Positions 1 through 5,212 of a stretch of DNA of 5,502 nt are shown here, in pieces (position 1 is the stretch's first letter; every line of letters starts with the position of its first letter). The translations under genes and the position numbers were made by a program. Source of the stretch: Tateyamaria sp. (GTDB taxonomy: Bacteria; Pseudomonadota; Alphaproteobacteria; Rhodobacterales; Rhodobacteraceae); NCBI GenBank assembly GCA_018668195.1, contig JABITU010000140.1, forward strand, positions 1-5,502, written 5' to 3'. The notes beneath the pieces were generated by a model. The model did not search any database, was not told where the DNA came from, and worked only from the letters and a program-made list of their open reading frames with translations.

Positions 1-263
1 ATGGTTATGTCTAACCATTTGGCTTCATCCAACGAAACAATATCAAGTCCAACTTCGCGCGCCAATTCAGCGGTGCGTGTCGATGTCGGGACACCTTTGA
101 TCCGCAAACCATCATTACGCACGTGTTCACCCAAACAACGCACCAACCACGCAGCAGTTGATCCAGTACCCAATCCAACGCGCATGCCGTCCTCGACGTA
201 TTGCGCAGCCCGTTTGGCAGCAACAAATTTTGCCTTGTCGATTGGCGACAATTCTCCGGCCAT
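1..263 (-). CDS. rpiA: Ribose-5-phosphate isomerase A, N-terminal part (runs off left edge)
   Basis: RpiA interconverts ribose 5-phosphate and ribulose 5-phosphate in the cytosolic pentose phosphate pathway. Eighty-seven codons are visible on the minus strand, starting MAGELSPIDKAKFVAAKRAA. Residues 30-36 read GLGTGST, the phosphate-binding glycine-rich loop of RpiA, and residues 57-65 read GVPTSTRTA, the second conserved RpiA segment. The reading frame is open to base 1, so the catalytic IDGADE-type motif and the rest of the roughly 230-260-residue enzyme lie outside the window. The start at 263 is supported by a GGGGAG ribosome binding site at 272-277 with an 8-base spacer. The gene is divergent from the GST-like gene, with a shared 176-bp intergenic region. 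Family assignment is secure despite the truncation. Confidence 0.93.
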   Translation of the reverse strand, partial: MAGELSPIDKAKFVAAKRAAQYVEDGMRVGLGTGSTAAWLVRCLGEHVRNDGLRIKGVPTSTRTAELAREVGLDIVSLDEAKWLDIT

Positions 264-271
264 AGCAGCGA

Positions 272-277
272 CTCCCC
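272..277 (-). promoter_or_regulatory. Ribosome binding site of rpiA
   Basis: The minus strand reads GGGGAG eight bases upstream of the rpiA ATG. It is a good Shine-Dalgarno sequence at normal spacing and fixes the rpiA start at 263. Confidence 0.6.
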
Positions 278-285
278 AGTTACTG

Positions 286-318
286 CGCACCTTATACAAA
301 AGTGCTGGCTAAGGTGCG
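286..318. repeat. Inverted repeat CGCACCTTA / TAAGGTGCG
   Basis: CGCACCTTA at 286-294 is the exact reverse complement of TAAGGTGCG at 310-318: 9-bp arms with a 15-base spacer. No T-tract follows on either strand, so a terminator is unlikely. The left arm overlaps the candidate rpiA -10. The right arm also takes part in a second inverted repeat at 314-346. It could be a pair of protein binding sites. Confidence 0.5.
291..296 (-). promoter_or_regulatory. Candidate -10 element of rpiA promoter
   Basis: The minus strand reads TATAAG, five of six matches to TATAAT, 28 bases upstream of the rpiA start codon, with TTTTG just before it. The -35 position (about 314-319) reads TCGCAC on the minus strand, a poor match to TTGACA. 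That position lies inside the inverted repeat at 314-346, so a regulator bound there could govern this promoter. The -10 is seen; promoter function is inferred. Confidence 0.35.
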
Positions 319-346
319 AGAAGAAAGCACCCCCTTAATCTCGCAC
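314..346. repeat. Inverted repeat GTGCGAGA / TCTCGCAC
   Basis: GTGCGAGA at 314-321 is the exact reverse complement of TCTCGCAC at 339-346: 8-bp arms around a 17-base spacer. It lies in the intergenic region between divergent rpiA and the GST-like gene, over the expected -35 region of the candidate rpiA promoter. With the 286-318 repeat it makes three alternating GTGCG copies centred at 288, 316 and 344. An operator is the simplest reading, but no regulator is encoded in the window. Confidence 0.5.
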
Positions 347-409
347 AAATGCATCGCAAAAATGGGTCACGTCCCCTCTTCACTTCGAAATGTCGTTTTC
401 GGAAAGACC

Positions 410-415
410 TATAGT
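410..415 (+). promoter_or_regulatory. Candidate -10 element for the GST-sdaA-DMT cluster
   Basis: TATAGT lies 25 bases upstream of the ATG at 440 and matches the -10 consensus at five of six positions. No convincing -35 hexamer is seen at 16-18 bp spacing (the region around 387-392 reads GAAATG). This is the best promoter candidate for the plus-strand cluster. It would give a short leader starting near 421. Confidence 0.3.
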
Positions 416-439
416 ACCATCTGCCGTATTCATTAAGGC

Positions 440-1141
440 ATGAGCTATGTCCGGCATTACGCCCCTGATAACGCATCCCTTGTGATCCGCCTTGCCCTGG
501 AACAAGTTGGAGCGCCCTATAGGTGTGCACTAGTGGACCGTCGCCAAGCGGCCCAACGTTCGAATGCCTACATGGCCCTGAAGCCCAATGGTTTGATCCC
601 AACACTGGAAACGGATCAGGGGCCCATCTTTGAAACAGGCGCTATTCTGCTTTGGCTGGCCAATCGCCACGGCGGCGTAGGCCCTGCCCCAGACAGTGCT
701 GAGCGTGCAGACTTCCTGACGTGGTTGTTCTTTTTGTCTAACACCGTTCACTCCGCCTTGCTTATGTTGTTTTATCCTGAGCAATTCATTGGCGCTGACC
801 CTATCCACCAAAGTACTTTGCGCGCAAACGCGGCGAACGCATTGGTTCGTTATCACACCCAACTCAATGGCCTTGTGGCCCACGGACATACATGGTGCGG
901 CGGGCAAAAGCCCCGCGCTTTGGATTTTTACATCGCGGCCACATTGCACTGGCCCGCCATTTGCCCACGAGATTATGACCGTAGTTGGCACAGCATGGCC
1001 AACTGCCCAGCCCTCCATGACATGTGTCAGCGCTTGGAAACACTCGCGCCCGTTTATTCATTAATCCAAGCAGAAGGTATGAACGCAACCCCGTTCACAA
1101 AACCCGCAGCACCAAACGCTCCTGAAGGAAGCCCAATCTAA
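440..1141 (+). CDS. Glutathione S-transferase-like protein
   Basis: This 233-residue protein has the two-domain GST layout. The thioredoxin-like N-terminal domain (about 1-80) includes PNGLIPTL at 49-56 with the expected cis-proline P54, and ETGAIL at 65-70, the glutathione gamma-glutamyl-binding E-(S/T) motif. The all-helical C-terminal domain (about 85-205) includes LDFYIAA at 161-167, whose D162 matches the helix-capping Asp of the GST fold. The N-terminal HYAPDNASLV segment resembles bacterial beta-like GSTs, but Ala12 sits where beta-class enzymes have catalytic Cys; Ser13 is next to it. A Pro/Ala-rich tail (about 217-233) extends past the fold. No strong Shine-Dalgarno is seen; AAGG at 435-438 is too close to the ATG. 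The stop overlaps the sdaA start (TAATG), so the two are probably co-translated. The GST superfamily call is solid; substrate and catalytic activity are unknown. Confidence 0.85.
   Translation: MSYVRHYAPDNASLVIRLALEQVGAPYRCALVDRRQAAQRSNAYMALKPNGLIPTLETDQGPIFETGAILLWLANRHGGVGPAPDSAERADFLTWLFFLSNTVHSALLMLFYPEQFIGADPIHQSTLRANAANALVRYHTQLNGLVAHGHTWCGGQKPRALDFYIAATLHWPAICPRDYDRSWHSMANCPALHDMCQRLETLAPVYSLIQAEGMNATPFTKPAAPNAPEGSPI
1125..1130 (+). promoter_or_regulatory. Ribosome binding site of sdaA
   Basis: AAGGAA lies inside the 3' end of the GST-like gene, 10 bases before the sdaA ATG at 1141. It supports that start and gives sdaA its own ribosome entry in addition to TAATG coupling. Confidence 0.5.
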
Positions 1142-2514
1142 TGTTCCTATCCGTTTTCGAAATGTTCAAGGTTGGCATTGGGCCGTCCTCTTCCCACACG
1201 ATGGGACCGATGGTGGCCGCCGCCCGTTTCCTTGACATGATGCGCGCCTCACCGTTTGAATTTTCAGGTATTAAGGCGTCCCTGCACGGATCCTTGGCCT
1301 TTACGGGTGTAGGCCACGCAACAGATCGCGCGACGATCCTTGGCCTTGCGGGGTTTCTGCCCGACACCTACGACAATGATAAGGCTGATGCGGTTCTCAC
1401 GACCATGCGAAAGACAAACACGCTGACCCCTGCAGACCTGCCGACGCTGAATTTTAATCCAAAGACCAATATGATCTTCGACTACGACACACAGCTTGAT
1501 GGGCACGCAAATGGAATGATCCTGATGGCAACCGACAAACAGGGCGATGTCACCCTTAGCCAAGTGTTCTATTCTATCGGCGGCGGCTTCGTCATGACAG
1601 AACAGGAATTGGCCGCAGGCAAAGCCACCGATGAAGGTGCCTCAGTCCCCTTTCCATTCAAATCAGCCACTGAAATGCTGAAGATGTCCAAAACCTCTGG
1701 CAAAACCATCGCCGCAATGAAACGCAGCAATGAAGAAGCCCGTGGCGGCGCGGCCAACCTGAAAAAAGGAACCGCGCGTTTGTGGCAAGTGATGAACGAT
1801 TGCATCAACCGCGGCCTTGAAACAGATGGTATTCTACCCGGTGGCCTGAACGTGAAACGCCGCGCCAAAGGCATTCATGACGCATTGTTGGCTGAACGGG
1901 GCATGAACCAACAAGCACCCCACACCATCAATGACTGGATGAGCGTCTATGCCATGGCCGTAAACGAGGAAAACGCCGCTGGTGGTCAAGTTGTTACCGC
2001 CCCAACAAACGGGGCTGCAGGCGTGTTGCCAGCAACTCTGCGCTATTACCTTGACCACGTACCAGGCGCATCAGAGTCCCATATCGAAGATTTCCTGCTG
2101 ACTGCTGCCGCCATTGGGGGTCTAGTGAAATACAACGCTTCTATTTCTGGTGCCGAAGCGGGTTGTCAGGCCGAAGTGGGGTCTGCCGCAGCCATGTCCG
2201 CTGCGGCCCTATGCGCCGTAATGGGCGGATCACCCGAACAGGTTGAAAACGCCGCTGAAATCGCGCTTGAACATCACCTTGGCATGACTTGTGATCCCGT
2301 CAAAGGTTTGGTCCAAGTTCCGTGCATCGAACGCAACGGGCTTGGCGCGATCAAAGCCGTCTCTGCCGCCTCCCTCGCGCTACGCGGTGATGGCACACAC
2401 CTTGTGCCCTTAGATGCCTGCATTGAAACGATGCGTCAAACGGGCGAGGACATGTCCGCCAAATACAAAGAAACCTCTCTTGGTGGCTTGGCCGTCAACG
2501 TGCCCAACTGCTGA
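1141..2514 (+). CDS. sdaA: L-serine dehydratase (L-serine ammonia-lyase), iron-sulfur, single-chain
   Basis: The enzyme converts L-serine to pyruvate and ammonia in the cytosol using a [4Fe-4S] cluster instead of PLP. At 457 residues it has the length of single-chain enzymes. The beta domain (about 1-155) opens with SVFEMFKVGIGPSSSHTMGP, including the PSSSHT serine-binding segment at 15-20. The alpha domain (about 185-455) carries PTNGAAGVLPA at 288-298, SGAEAGCQAEVGSA at 336-349 and GMTCDPVKGLVQVPC at 381-395. Cys342, Cys384 and Cys395 are the expected cluster ligands. The chain ends in Cys457. In the Legionella pneumophila enzyme the C-terminal Cys458 folds into the active site, binds the cluster and acts as an internal competitive inhibitor; here ligands and tail are each offset by one residue, so the same mechanism is likely. 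The start overlaps the GST-like stop, and the TGA overlaps the next gene's ATG. Confidence 0.97.
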   Translation: MFLSVFEMFKVGIGPSSSHTMGPMVAAARFLDMMRASPFEFSGIKASLHGSLAFTGVGHATDRATILGLAGFLPDTYDNDKADAVLTTMRKTNTLTPADLPTLNFNPKTNMIFDYDTQLDGHANGMILMATDKQGDVTLSQVFYSIGGGFVMTEQELAAGKATDEGASVPFPFKSATEMLKMSKTSGKTIAAMKRSNEEARGGAANLKKGTARLWQVMNDCINRGLETDGILPGGLNVKRRAKGIHDALLAERGMNQQAPHTINDWMSVYAMAVNEENAAGGQVVTAPTNGAAGVLPATLRYYLDHVPGASESHIEDFLLTAAAIGGLVKYNASISGAEAGCQAEVGSAAAMSAAALCAVMGGSPEQVENAAEIALEHHLGMTCDPVKGLVQVPCIERNGLGAIKAVSAASLALRGDGTHLVPLDACIETMRQTGEDMSAKYKETSLGGLAVNVPNC

Positions 2515-3422
2515 TGAAACCCGCAAGCGCAACCCTCACAGGCGTTTTGCTGATGGCATCCGGTGCAATGATCGCGCCCGGTATCGACGTCTTTGCCAAA
2601 CTGGTTCCCCATGAAATCCCTGTGGCCCAAGTGACGGCCGCACGCTTCATCATGCAATCCAGCATTCTGCTGCCAATCGCCGCCTTCATGGCCGTACTTC
2701 ACCTCCCCAACAGACAAGAGGTCGTGTTACATTTACTGCGCGCCACTCTGATCATGGTGGCTACAGGACTGTTCTTTACCGCCTTGCGTTCTATGCCCAT
2801 CGCAGACGCAATCGCCGTGTTCTTTGTCGAACCCTTCATCCTAACCCTTCTTGGGGCCGTGATACTGAAAGAAACCGTTGGGCCTCGCAGGATCATCGCC
2901 TGTCTCATCGGCTTTGTCGGGGCATTGTTTGTAATCCGCCCAAGCTTTGCCAACACAGGCGCCGTCGCATTGTTGCCGTTGGGAACAGCCGCGTGCTTTG
3001 CGGTTTACATGATCCTCACACGGCAAATGGCGCAAAAGATGCATCCGCTGGCGATGCAATCCTACACTGCTATTGCAGCCGTGGTGTTGTCCGTCCCCGT
3101 CCTGTGCTTCGCGGATGGCTCAAACATTGCAGGCCTCGATCCTGCGTGGCCCAGCGCCTTTGCCGTTCAGATGATGATCGGGGTCGGGATCATGGCAACG
3201 CTCGCACATCTGTTGATCGGGTTTGCGATGGCCAAAGCGCCTGCAAGCACCCTCGCCCCGTTACAATATCTGGAAATCGTAACCGCCACGATATTCGGGA
3301 TCGCTCTTTTTAGTGATGTGCCAACACCCACAACCCTGCTGGGCGTTGCGATCATCATATCCTCTGGCCTGTATATACTGGCACGAGAACGTCAAAGTAG
3401 CGCGGAAGCAGACTTAAATTAG
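2514..3422 (+). CDS. DMT superfamily transporter, EamA type (first of two paralogues)
   Basis: This 302-residue integral inner-membrane protein has about ten hydrophobic segments (roughly 8-27, 38-60, 71-92, 95-117, 124-141, 147-167, 180-199, 213-236, 243-264, 270-287), arranged as two EamA repeats (about 8-141 and 150-288), the classic drug/metabolite transporter layout. Diagnostic stretches are MPIADAIAVFFVEPF at 94-108 and APASTLAPLQYLE at 242-254, the latter typical of the second EamA repeat. The basic C-terminus (RERQ) fits a cytoplasmic end. The ATG shares its A with the sdaA stop (TGATG), and no clear Shine-Dalgarno precedes it, so translation probably depends on termination-reinitiation from sdaA. 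That link suggests a role near serine catabolism, but EamA proteins carry very diverse substrates and usually act as exporters or exchangers; the substrate is unknown. Confidence 0.9.
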   Translation: MKPASATLTGVLLMASGAMIAPGIDVFAKLVPHEIPVAQVTAARFIMQSSILLPIAAFMAVLHLPNRQEVVLHLLRATLIMVATGLFFTALRSMPIADAIAVFFVEPFILTLLGAVILKETVGPRRIIACLIGFVGALFVIRPSFANTGAVALLPLGTAACFAVYMILTRQMAQKMHPLAMQSYTAIAAVVLSVPVLCFADGSNIAGLDPAWPSAFAVQMMIGVGIMATLAHLLIGFAMAKAPASTLAPLQYLEIVTATIFGIALFSDVPTPTTLLGVAIIISSGLYILARERQSSAEADLN

Positions 3423-3441
3423 TGACGCTAAGTGGCGTCAC
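3422..3441 (+). repeat. Local hairpin GTGACGC / GCGTCAC after the first transporter
   Basis: GTGACGC at 3422-3428 pairs perfectly with GCGTCAC at 3435-3441 around a 6-base loop, beginning on the last base of the first transporter's stop codon. No U-run follows (CCAATTCCC comes next), so it is not an obvious intrinsic terminator. It may be an mRNA stabiliser, a Rho-linked or processing element, or a protein binding palindrome. Confidence 0.45.
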
Positions 3442-3508
3442 CAATTCCCTAAGGTGAGGCAGGAGAAATACAACCTACCAGTTGCATCAGCAAAAATCGT
3501 CACTTAGC
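3427..3508 (+). repeat. Long-range inverted repeat GCTAAGTGGCG / CGTCACTTAGC between the two transporters
   Basis: Bases 3427-3437 can pair with 3498-3508 over 11 positions, ten Watson-Crick and one G-U, with a 60-base loop. This uses the bases that form the local hairpin 3422-3441, so the two structures exclude each other. A purine-rich AGGAGA (3460-3465) lies in the loop, and the right arm ends 8 bases before the second transporter's ATG. The pairing is visible; a regulatory role is inference. Confidence 0.4.
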
Positions 3509-3516
3509 CTAACCCA

Positions 3517-4434
3517 ATGACACAAGATAAACCCCTCCTTGGCATCCTCCTTATGCTTGGATTCTGCGTCGTTGCCCCCATGGGGGACGCGGTTGCAAAA
3601 ATCTTAGGACAATCCATACCGCTGGGCCAACTGCTGCTCGTGCGCTTCGCGGTTCAAGCTATCATTCTTATTCCAATGGTCTGGGCCACAAAACTGGTCT
3701 GGCGCATGAACGGATGGGTTTTGAAACTGGCCTTCCTTCGAACAGTCCTTCACATCTTCGGGATTGGCGCCATGTTCACCGCCCTGCAATACCTTCCTCT
3801 GGCCGATGCCGTTGCAATCGCCTTTGTGATGCCTTTCATCATGCTGCTGCTTGGCAAATACATCCTCGGCGAAGACGTTGGGGCCCGCCGTCTGATCGCC
3901 TGCATTGTCGGATTTATTGGGACCCTTCTGGTCGTTCAGCCCAGCTTCGCCAATGTGGGTTGGCCTGCGCTGCTGCCAATGGTCGTAGCCGTCAATTTCT
4001 CATTCTTTATGCTGATCACACGCCAAATCGCAAAAGAAACCAATCCAATCGGACTTCAGGCCGTCAGCGGCGTGATGGCTGTGGGTATCATGGTGCCCGC
4101 ACTGGCGATCACCGCTGGAATGGGCATCGATGCCCTAACATTGATCCCACCCACAGGTTTCGAATGGAGCATGTTGGGGGCAATTGGGGTGCTTGGCACA
4201 TTGGCACACCTGCTCATGACATGGTCACTGCGCTATGCACCCTCAGCCACCCTAGCCCCGATGCAATATCTGGAAATTCCAATTGCCACCGTCATCGGCT
4301 TTTGGGTGTTCAAGGATTTGCCAAACGGACTGGCCGCCGTTGGCATCGCTATCACCATCGCAGCTGGCGTCTATATCATCCTGCGCGAGCGGGCCATTTC
4401 ACGTGATCTGGCAACGACGCCAGAAGCTGCGTAA
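3517..4434 (+). CDS. DMT superfamily transporter, EamA type (second of two paralogues)
   Basis: This 305-residue inner-membrane protein has about ten membrane segments in two EamA repeats (about 7-140 and 150-290). It is clearly paralogous to the transporter just upstream: LPLADAVAIAFVMPF at 93-107, VGARRLIACIVGF at 121-133, QPSFANVG at 141-148 and APSATLAPMQYLEI at 241-254 all have near-identical counterparts there. The pair most likely arose by tandem duplication and then diverged. The start is limited by an in-frame TAG at 3505-3507; ATG 3517 is the first possible start, and the next is Met13. No Shine-Dalgarno lies within 15 bases of it, so initiation is leaderless, coupled or weak. The spacer holds two alternative stem structures. 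The 3' end overlaps thiN on the other strand by 59 bp. The substrate cannot be predicted; proximity to sdaA and thiN is suggestive only. Confidence 0.9.
   Translation: MTQDKPLLGILLMLGFCVVAPMGDAVAKILGQSIPLGQLLLVRFAVQAIILIPMVWATKLVWRMNGWVLKLAFLRTVLHIFGIGAMFTALQYLPLADAVAIAFVMPFIMLLLGKYILGEDVGARRLIACIVGFIGTLLVVQPSFANVGWPALLPMVVAVNFSFFMLITRQIAKETNPIGLQAVSGVMAVGIMVPALAITAGMGIDALTLIPPTGFEWSMLGAIGVLGTLAHLLMTWSLRYAPSATLAPMQYLEIPIATVIGFWVFKDLPNGLAAVGIAITIAAGVYIILRERAISRDLATTPEAA
4376..4434. other. 59-bp convergent overlap of second transporter and thiN
   Basis: The coding sequences end inside one another: the last 19 or so codons of each gene are antisense to each other. There is therefore no intergenic room for a terminator between the two converging transcripts, and each mRNA must carry sequence antisense to the other's 3' end. 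Confidence 0.85.
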
Positions 4435-5068
4435 CGTCCTTAAGCATACGGCGCGGCAAGATGCACAACATCCCGGGCCCTGTCATCGTAAGAGCAATTG
4501 CACCCGTCGCACAGTTGGATGTGCCAACGCGTTGACCGGGTGCGAGGGCCAATCCATCAATCGGCCACTCCAAGCCAGTGGACGTACCCGCAACCTCAGA
4601 CATAGGAAACAGCGATACGATATCACCCGCGCACGTCGGCAATTCCATTTGCGCAGGGCAATGAAACACAACTTCGTGCGGACCCAACAACACACATGGA
4701 CGATCAGCACGCACCACAAGAGTATGCATCGCAGCCATCTGGTGATCCACACGCCCGCCCAAAAATCCCACGCCAACAACAACTGGCGTGTCGACATTGC
4801 GAAGACATTTATCAAAGTCGGTGCTATTCTGCTCAGAGATATGATGCTGCCGCTCAACAGGTACTTGCGCCAAGACGGAAGCGTCCAAAGAATCAAAATC
4901 ACCAATAACGGCCTCAAGTTCGATTCCCGCCGCCAGCGCCACAATTGAACCACCATCCGCCGCTACACATGTTGGTGCGATGCTCAGCGCATAGTTTAAG
5001 TCCTCAGGACCGACGTCGCCACCACCTACAATAGTAACCGGGCGTTTACTTTGAAAAAGTGACGTCAT
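4376..5068 (-). CDS. thiN: Thiamine diphosphokinase (thiamine pyrophosphokinase)
   Basis: The enzyme transfers diphosphate from ATP to thiamine, giving thiamine diphosphate in the cytosol. The 230-residue protein has the family motifs in order: VGGGD at 14-18, ADGG at 37-40, the Mg/ATP-binding GDFDS at 56-60, STDFDK at 82-87 and GGRVDH at 104-109. A C-terminal thiamine-binding region includes GLEWP at 165-169 and SNCATG at 184-189. In the third motif the usual Asp of the (Q/K)DxTD pattern is Asn81 (codon AAT at 4826-4828). The last approximately 19 residues (from 212) lie past the final motif and are the part overlapping the second transporter tail-to-tail. A TAA stop directly precedes the ATG in frame, so 5068 is the most upstream start; no strong Shine-Dalgarno is seen. 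No TPP riboswitch signature is recognisable upstream. Confidence 0.93.
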   Translation of the reverse strand: MTSLFQSKRPVTIVGGGDVGPEDLNYALSIAPTCVAADGGSIVALAAGIELEAVIGDFDSLDASVLAQVPVERQHHISEQNSTDFDKCLRNVDTPVVVGVGFLGGRVDHQMAAMHTLVVRADRPCVLLGPHEVVFHCPAQMELPTCAGDIVSLFPMSEVAGTSTGLEWPIDGLALAPGQRVGTSNCATGAIALTMTGPGMLCILPRRMLKDVTQLLASLPDHVKWPARAG

Positions 5069-5130
5069 TTAGGTGCAAATACACGCATTTATTGAAGTTC
5101 CACCACAATCTCGCCACGAAATGATACCAT
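5065..5130 (-). other. Two mini-ORFs stitched to the thiN start
   Basis: On the minus strand ATG at 5130 opens a 13-codon frame (MVSFRGEIVVELQ) ending in TAA at 5091-5089. It is followed at once by ATG 5088, opening a 7-codon frame (MRVFAPK) whose TGA at 5067-5065 overlaps the thiN ATG (ATGA). GGTGG at about 5100-5104 could act as a weak ribosome binding site for the second. They may be leader peptides feeding ribosomes to thiN, which lacks a Shine-Dalgarno, or chance frames in a short leader. Confidence 0.2.
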
Positions 5131-5209
5131 GCTAGGCACAGAATCGGGCTGCTTTCGCCATAGTTACCACGCTAAACAACAGGCTGCAAAAGCGCAGAGA
5201 ACTAATCCT
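5069..5209. promoter_or_regulatory. Divergent intergenic region between thiN and the right-end gene
   Basis: About 141 bp separate the two divergent genes and must contain both promoters if neither gene is transcribed from elsewhere. I see no strong -35/-10 pair on either strand and no TPP-riboswitch core. The minus strand carries the two mini-ORFs described separately. The plus strand has AGAGAA at 5196-5201, about 8-11 bases before ATG 5210/5213, a plausible weak ribosome binding site. Confidence 0.35.
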
Positions 5210-5212
5210 ATG

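Noticed and set aside
1..312. Plus-strand frame of 103 codons at the left edge
   Set aside because: It is antisense to rpiA, whose GLGTGST and GVPTSTRTA motifs on the minus strand are decisive.
530..1018. Minus-strand 162-codon frame
   Set aside because: Antisense shadow of the GST-like gene; no motif, odd composition and no ribosome binding site.
3422..3441. Intrinsic terminator after the first transporter
   Set aside because: The hairpin is perfect but short and is followed by CCAATTCCC rather than a U-run, so it is reported only as a stem.
3482..3520. TTG-started 12-codon leader peptide overlapping the second transporter's ATG (ATGA)
   Set aside because: The AGGAGA upstream is 16 bases from the TTG, too far for normal initiation, and the start codon is weak, so it is not listed as a gene.
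3714..4406. Plus-strand 230-codon frame inside the second transporter
   Set aside because: It is the +1 shadow of a clear EamA transporter and reads as a His/Arg/Cys/Trp-rich sequence with no membrane pattern or family motif.
4283..4948. Plus-strand 221-codon frame across the end of the second transporter and thiN
   Set aside because: Most of it is antisense to thiN, whose motifs are unmistakable. The plus translation is low-complexity basic sequence without motifs.
5161..5189. Possible thiN promoter, minus strand TTGCAG and TAACTA at 17-bp spacing
   Set aside because: Spacing is right but the hexamers match consensus at only three and two positions, no better than chance.
5069..5209. TPP riboswitch upstream of thiN
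   Set aside because: The conserved CUGAGA and ACCUGAUC-type cores were sought on the minus strand and are not present, and the leader is short.
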